A stretch of DNA of 64,000 nt from Argopecten irradians (Eukaryota > Mollusca > Bivalvia > Pectinida > Pectinidae), in the NCBI RefSeq assembly GCF_041381155.1, contig NC_091147.1:36040909-36104908 (forward strand), in the 5' to 3' direction. Under the pieces are notes generated by a model. The model saw only the letters and a list, made by a program, of their open reading frames with translations, was not told the DNA's origin and made no database searches. Made by a program: the position numbers and the translations under genes. Shown piece after piece: positions 46,601-55,600 of the stretch (its first letter is position 1; each line of letters opens with the position of its first letter).

Positions 46601-49600
46601 TTGTGAAAGCATGATATATGTACAAAGAAAAAAACTGACAATGAGATAAAATCCACTTACTTTCTACACTTAACAGTGGTTTCTTTGGAAGTTCCTGGAA
46701 TTTCTGGATGTCCACCTGTACCTTAATACTCTCATAGTCCACAACAAAGTCTCCGACATTGATCACTCTCAAACCTTTCCAATCGAAAGCTGGAGAGGAA
46801 GTCTTAATAAGACCTTGTATGGAGGTTGGTTTCCTCAGCTCGCTCGTCTCACGAAAAACAAGTTCCTCTAATACCCGGATGCTGCCAGATCTGGAACAAC
46901 AAAGTCGCCATACCTCACCAAAATGTCGTGTTAAAACACCACTTGAAAATTTCATTATACTGAACTGTTGGTCACACGTACTCATAATTATCTGTCAGTG
47001 AATCTTCGACATAGATAACCGCCAGTTAAACGTCGACGTAATGAACACTAAATTTAATTTTGATATGAGTGCCTGTCATTGAAAATTGATAATATACTAG
47101 TGGTGAACTTTCAATGAAAAGTCTATATTATGAAGAATTCATGATAGTGAAAAATCAGTGGTAATTTGACAAAATATTTTTTGTTATGTCACTTCCTCAG
47201 GTTGAAAACACACCGTATCCACCTAACATAGGTCAGCAATTGTATAATTGTTTTCAATGATGAATTTTCTACGAAAATTTTACCTAATGAATTTTCTATG
47301 AAATTCGTCACAATTATATCTGTAATTTAAATATCTTACTTTGATATAGGGTCAATTTTGTCAAAAACTTCGTTATTTCGTAAACTTCGTCGATTTGCGT
47401 AGTAAATTAAATATTGCTACCTGAACATCACCCTTACAAAGAAACACTGAACTGGGGTAAATTTAGGCTTATCAAAATATGTTCGAATTTCCCCCTTATA
47501 TTATGTTTATCTTATAATGTTCATGATTATTTTGACCTCGATATTTCTGAGTATCTAAAAAAAATTCTGAATTAATTTCACTATGACCAGTAAAATAAAG
47601 ATAAAATGTTTAGATTATTGCGTTATCATTTTTTTATTCATTTTTATTTGAATTCATCTTTATTTTTGATTTTCTTTTGAACTTGTTAATTTTTTTAAAA
47701 GTTAAAACCTGATCCTAAATCATAATATATTTGGTGATGGGGATGGTCTCTGTTAATTCCGGTACAAAATTCACTAGAGGTCATGATCCATTCAAAGTTT
47801 TTGTTTTAAAATAGAACTAGAGTGAATGTTTAATGATACATTTAGCATCAGACAAGAATCGTATCATCACGATAGCATATAGAACAGAGACATAAATCTC
47901 GACGGACACGAGTTTACGTCAGATACTCCAACAAATAAAATCTAAAATGACTTGTTAGCTTAACGGTTGTTTTATCAACATGCGACTTTAACTTATGACA
48001 TTTTATTAATGTAATACATTAATAAGAATTAAGGTTTCATATTAAGTGGAAGCTTTCTAAAAGTATCATTTTGGATCATACTAGGACCGGCTTTGCGAAA
48101 ACAAATTCTGAAAAGAATTGTTATTCTACTGCTGTTTTCATTAATAACATGAAATCACTTCTTCCAATATCGTATCATTTTTTTACCTGAACACAAAGAA
48201 ATTGAAATGTGAATGTTTTACAAGTTTAAGTTTTCTGTTGAATAAACCTGTCGGAGATCTGTTATTCAGAAGTTATGTCAAGGTTTAATTAAAAGATCAA
48301 AAAAAAATACAGTTTGACTGTTTTATAAGATTTGACGTTTATCAAATATATTAAATTCTAGGTCTAATAGATATAATATAGTTTTATGTAAATTTAATAT
48401 TTTGATACGTAATTTTCGTGCTGTTGGCATATGCAACATAAATTATACAACATTTTTTAATTCAAATACATTTACAAGTTGAAATCGATTGATTGATTGA
48501 TTGATTGATATTATTGCAGATTGTAAACATGTTTCATTTTAGTTGACAATCGTGACAATAGCTCATCAATTGCAGCAAAACATATGACACAAATAATGAA
48601 ATGCGATTTCAATTTCATAAATAATATGTGATTGATCTGCATATTTGAAAGCAAGTCATATCTTTTTACCACATTAGTTGTTGTGGAATAAAACATAAAT
48701 GTCACCCGATTTTAAGGAATTTCCGCTTGCATTCATAATTTATTACATGTTTTGTGATTTGAAATGTCATACATGTATGTACATTTCCGATAATCACAAA
48801 AATTACGAATAATTACTATCTGGAATTCCATGTGTTCATTACACAATTATTTTAGTGCGACATAAAATAAGTTAATTTCAAAATTAAAATTTTAAAATTG
48901 CGATTGCATGGCTCAATTTTATTGTTTCAATTTTAATAGTTTTGGTTTTAATTATAATATCCTCATTATAAAGAATTTCATTTTATCTATGTCGAATAAA
49001 GATCTAATAACTGTTTGAAATTATTGTGAATTGAAGCGGGTGTAACAATGAGTAAAATTTAAGCATTGATGTTACTTTTTTTTAACTTTATAGGAGTATG
49101 AAAGTAATTTTGTCTGCAAATTGCGTAGCGGATTCTCACAGACGTTTGCAAAAAAAATTATGACGTTTAGAAATAGTTACATCAATGCTTATAATTAATT
49201 TTTCAGCCTACTTGATAACATAAAGTACGTTTAAACGTACGATTCCCTTGATTTTCCAATGGACTATTTTTTCTAAATCAATACGCAACGTCGACGTCTC
49301 TATTGCGACGTCATGATTACGTCTGATTTTGCGCCATTTTCGAATTTTTTCTTCATAGTATCAATCAGAGAGTTGGATTTAGTATGAAAACAAATAAAAA
49401 AATAATTATTAGATAGTGATTAAAAACCTTTATTTTGAAAATAAGTGCCTGAATGGCGAGGATCTGTCTAAAAGGAGGCCAGATGATAGACTGCGTTTCT
49501 GTATGTTTCCACCCTTTTCATATTCAAAATAGTTACAATGAATGACTATCTATGGTCACAAGCCGCCACATAACGTTTTCAACGTAATGCAACCATAGCT

Positions 49601-52600
49601 ATACAAATTCACCATGCATACTGTACCTTAGCATTTGTACTTTGCATCCGTAGTAATTTCCTGAGTATTCGCTAAATAAAAACAGTCCATCCATCTGAAA
49701 TAGAAAGAAACTAGTTAAAACATTTTATTGACAAGATTTGTTGTCAATAAATAGGCAAACATCCTAAATAAGAAATACTTATTAGATACAATTGTCCTTA
49801 AAGTGTACATGTGCTTTACCTAGGCGAAAATTTTAAAATGCTATTATGCAGTAATCTATTGAAAATCATCAGGTTTGATGAATTCAGCTGTGAAAATCAG
49901 TCAAATAGTAGACAGACACACATGTATAATGACTTAGGAACATCAATTACAACACAGAATATATACGCTGAAATTTTTTTAATTTCTATGTCTTATATTA
50001 TAGGTGGAAACCGACATGTAGAAACCACTTTACAAAAGCTACTGACACTGTAAAAGTGTGAAATGAAATTGTAGACCACAACTAGGTTGCATGTACTTAT
50101 TTCACTGCACTGTAGATGTGGATTAATAGAATCTTACGTGGGTCTGTGAAGTGGACAGGGATATTTTAACCCGAGAGAAAGATTTTGGCCGGTCAATCCG
50201 AGGCTTGCCGAGGGTTGACGGTCAAAATCTTTCACGAGGGTTGAGTTATCCCTGTCCACTTCATAGACCCATGTTTGATTCCTTTTCTCCCATACTTATT
50301 AGAAAAAATGATGAAATTCCACTTGGTTTCCAGCTTTTTCATCACGCCTTTATCGCAGGAACGTCGTTATGCGTCAAAAGTGATGACGTCATCTACAATG
50401 CGCGCCGCATGTAATGATGACGTCACGTTATTGTCTAGCGCGTGTGAGTTATCTTACATCCTCCCCCCCCCCTCCCCCCTGTGTAAGATAGAGATAGCTT
50501 TTCCTTAGCAACCACGGAATATCCTTGTGAAGTGTGGGAGAAATATTGATTTTCGGCAGTACTTCCAAAGATTATTTTCAGCTCTTATTTGTACATATAG
50601 AATTAAGTACCTGTAAGTTGTAAGTATTGCAATTCTCAATATGTTGGTAATTTTTTAGTTTTGATAAAATATTAAAGACTCATTTAGATTAGGGATTTTA
50701 AAAATTACGGTACATAACTCTAAACACATGAAGGATTTATTTACATAATAAACATCCGAAACCTTGGCAACCATCATCATAGCATTACCAACCAATCCGA
50801 GACCTACCTCGTGACATAACGGCTTCTCTATTTCTGCATATTGTCTCGTGTTCTTATTTCTCATGCCTTTAGTAAATGTTTGATTTAGTAAACGAAGCTG
50901 AACACTGGCTATGACCATTTCTGGAAACAGTAAGGAAACAAGGTGTACTTTATTACCATATTGTCTTGATCGAGTTATCTTACATCAAATCATATTGTAT
51001 GTACTGTGTCCAAAATGAAGGTCAGGAAAAAGGAGGCTTCGTGAAAATTAAAAAAACCAGTATATAATGATAGAGTCACGACTGTTGTCAAATAGTGAAC
51101 GATAATTGTTTTTGTGTATGAAAAAAATATAAAAATAAAGATGATAAAATAAATAAATATTTATTTAAAAATCGGCTTGGTGAAAGTGAAAGTGTTATAA
51201 AGTTCTCTATCACAAAGCTTCTTTAGCTCATTTTCAAACCGAGTTTTGATGATTGGGGATGCTAATTGATTTTTTACGGAAACAACTACGTATCAATTTG
51301 TGTATCAGTAGAAATGATATGACAGGCGTCATCTATCTCATACTTACTGTAACCTGATTCATCAGCCTCGGATTCTTCGTCTAGAAAATAAATTGTTATA
51401 ATAATTACTCGTAATGAGTTAACATTGTGATAAAAATATCAAACAGATTGCAGTGTCTGGTTTTGTGAAAGTGTAACATGAAATGAAAGTTTTGTTGTTT
51501 TCCCTGTACACGTGAATTTAAATGTAATGAAATGTATTAATTAAAAACAATAATATCGCAACCCCAAACGTTCATTCTTCACAAGACCACGAATACAAGC
51601 ATAAGTATGTCATGTATTACAAAATGAATGCTCATTTATCTTTGTACATATCCCCGAAAGCTCACACGGTCACGCGGTATCCCAAAAATTAAACAACTGT
51701 GTTTATAATAACGTTTACGACAAAGCTTAAAACTATGTTGCACATATACTATAAAATATTATTACAAATATTGTAAACCAATATAAAGTTGTGGCGATTT
51801 ACTCTTTTCGATTTCATGCAATTGGAATCTTTCTCAGCGAATTATTAGCATTATTGTTAATGCTCATGTATTTGAATCATTTTTGCAACAGATAATGTTT
51901 CGCCATTTTTAATTGCAGGTAATATACGCAAATGTTTTTAATTCTAAGAATTATCGCAAGCAACACAAGTTGGTTTTTCAATCGAATTTGAATGACTTAC
52001 CTAATGGACGCATGAACACCACAGCGATGGCTGTAAATAATCCCCCTATTATCAAAACTGTCATAATTAACATTGGTATAATACACACATTCCGTTTTCG
52101 CTTCTTCGTGGAAAACTGACGAACAAGTTCTGTACCAGAGTTTTCGGATTCCTTTCGAGAAAAAGAATCACCGGATCCCATATGATGATTTAACACCGTG
52201 GAAACTTCCGAATGATTGACATTGTTCATACCCACATATCGGTCCCTGTATTTTTGTTTTTTACTTCCATTTTTAACTGATAATGTCAAGGTCACGGAAG
52301 TTTCTCTTAAGTCATTTTTTGTTTCCCGCCTAATTTCTCTGTCGCTTTGTCGTTTACTTCTTCGTCTTTTATTGTTGTCCTCTACAGAATTCTGCAATCA
52401 ATAAACAAACAATTATTAATAAATAAATAAAAGGAGATTGGTTGTCCTCTACATATTTCTGCAAAAAACAAAGAAAAATGAAATAGATAAGAAAAAATGT
52501 TGTAATCTACAAGAATTCTGCAAACACAGAGGAAAAGAATAATAATTAGAAAGCTTGTTTGACATCTACAGAATTCTTCAAAAATGAGAAATAAAAAGCA

Positions 52601-55600
52601 TATTTGTTTTCATATACGGAATTCTGCAAAGAACAATATGAGAAAAAAATAATTAGGAAGTTTGTTGACAATGAATGTTCAGGCATTGTTAATATAGAAA
52701 CAAAATTATCCTTTCAATACGTTTTTTGTCTTTTGCCGGGTTTTTGCATTCAGCATTATTATGAATTTTGTTTTAGTTTCCTAGTTGATGGATATATCAA
52801 GCATAATACCGAAAAACACAATGGCACATCGGACATTTAGCAAAACATTAACATTTGCTATAGTAAGTGGACGAATTGCTCCCTGCAAAAAATCATAACA
52901 TTTACGCATTTGTAACATTATTTATCGCCTAATGTTTTTAAATATAATTTATGATATCAGTTTATGTCATATTTACAACGTTCACCAGGCAAGGCGTTGT
53001 CAAGTATGGGGAATTTTAATATTCATAACAGCACTGCAAGCAATTTCTTCTACACTACAGGTGTTCTCAAACATACATGAATGTGCTGATATTTTCATGC
53101 TGATTAAAAAAAAGCATTAGACGTTTGCATACACGCATTACTTCCTTGTAAAAGATATGCAGTGATATCGTTGGGATAATCCATCCATGCATTCTACAGA
53201 TTTCACTCACTCCCCTTGTGGGTTAGGTATCGATTATTAACTTATTATGTCATTAGTTTGATATGGTATAATGTTGATACTTTGAGATATATTGTATGAG
53301 TAGGTAATATATTTAAGGAGGTGAGCAAGGATTTCCTTTTCAACCTTACTATTCCCTGTCTATTTAAGGGGGTAACCGTTGGTCAGTTTATATCGTGACA
53401 GTTTATAGAAGTTGCATTGTGCCTGTCCCTTAAACATCAGACAAAAGTGTATAGTTGCTGAAAGGGGAATATATTGGAAAATAAATCAATGCAATATATC
53501 CACCGAAATTCAAACCCATACATATGCGTCTCATAGTATATCAATCAGCCTCCATGTGCATTTACATACTGTATATCAATATCAGCAGACAATGATGAGT
53601 GATAGTTAATGCTATTCTATATGCTATTTTATCGTATGATGAATGATATAGCAATGCTGTAGAACTTAGGATAATACCATGACACCATATATATGTTCAT
53701 GGTAAAAACAAAAAGGTGGAGCACCAAAAATGATACTAAATGGGTCATAAACATTAGTTAATGCTATTTTATCTGCTATTTTATCAAACGATAAATGATA
53801 TAACAGCATTGTTGTTGAAATATGTATACAAACATAAGATAATATCATGATACTATATATATATGTACATTTTATAAAACAAAAAGGTGGGGCCGCGGTG
53901 GCCGAGTGGTTAAGATGCACCGACATATTACCACATGCCCTCCACCTCTGGGTCGCGAGTTCGAATCCCATATGGGGCAGTTGCCAGGTACTGACCGCTG
54001 GTCGGTGGTTTTTCTCCGGGTACTCCGGCTTTCCTCCACCAACAAACCTTGCACGTCCTTAAATGACCCTGGCTGTTAATAGGACGTTAAACTAATCAAA
54101 CCAAAAAGTGGAGCACCAAAAATGATACTAAGTGGGTCATAAACATAGGTAAAAATATTCAAATGTTAATTACAACGAATCTGATTCAACTATACGTAAA
54201 GTTATCTTAGTATGAATTACAGTGGATGGGCCATAAACCAATGGAATAGTTATCCTAGTAGTGTGTATATTAATAGGTGATGGACATTTACATATTCAAG
54301 GATGTCGTATATATCGTGATGAACATGTACGTAAAACTTAGTTTATGGAAGGGAGTGATTGATGGTAAAGAAATACTCATAGCCTCCTTATTTGCATATT
54401 TGATAAGTTGTTTATAATTTTTTTAAAGTTGCATATATAATAAAGTTATTTTGCGCATGAAATATGCAGAACAACAGAAGATCCACGTTTATACGTCTTA
54501 TGTTTTCTTAAAACAAATCTGAATTGTTTATTTTTTAAGTATTAGTTTATTCTTAATCTACATGTAGATAACTCTTTTATGTGAAATAATCAAATATAGA
54601 TATATAAATGACGTTTGTCATAAATGTAAACAAATCTATTTTTCTTAGATGGGATCATAAAATAGGGCAATAAAACGCTTTGACATATAAAGTATATGTA
54701 TGGAATAAATTATAAAATTACGTCATCACCTTAATCACATCATAAAATTGTTGTGGAAGTATGAAATTTATGTAAACATAACAGTTATTGTTTAGACTAT
54801 AGCCATAATGACAAACACCTTCAATTACATTCATGTAGTTCTTATTCATAAAGGAAACGGTCTTTCAAGCATGAGTCTACTTCTTAGTTGAGAAAAAATC
54901 TTCTTCAAAGTACACTCGCAGTGTAAATGTGTTGCAAAATAACATATCAAATTAGTACATACAAAATGTAATATTCATAAAGGAAATGTCTTCTTAACTT
55001 TAAGTTAAAGTCCTTGTTCATAGGGGAAATATCTTGGGTTCTTCAACAGATGTTTCATTTTGGGATAAATTGATAGCTATATGTGAATACATTAGAGGCA
55101 AAGATCAAAGGTCATTAAGCCAAATTTCCATACTCACTAAATAACTAGATAGCTAAATTGGCCATTCATGATGTTCTATAAGATCATTGATATGATTTGT
55201 TACAACTCATAAAGATAATACATCACTAAATGATTAAATAAAACAACGTGTCTTTTAATTTAAGTATGAAAGTGGATATGTGGAATGGGTCCCCTCCTGT
55301 GTGAGGGCAACCCAATGTATCATTTCTCTCTTATCAAAAATGAAACTATTTCTTCTTAAAAAAAGTTGTTAAAACAAAATTACTAAATAAATAGCTAAAA
55401 ATTGTTTGTTGACATAAACAAATGCTGAATCGTAGAGTTTATCTTTACATACGATAGTAATGTCTTTTTCTTTATACAAATGTATATTATAACCATGCAT
55501 ATCAATGAGTTTATATTTAGATTTTTCATACTATTGATTTGTATGTAAAGATAAAATAATACTGAAATTCCAAAACATACATTCAAAAGCTATAAAGTTT

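Noticed and set aside
53891..53970. Functional tRNA gene
   Set aside because: A and B boxes are present, but the acceptor ends do not pair and a SINE body follows.
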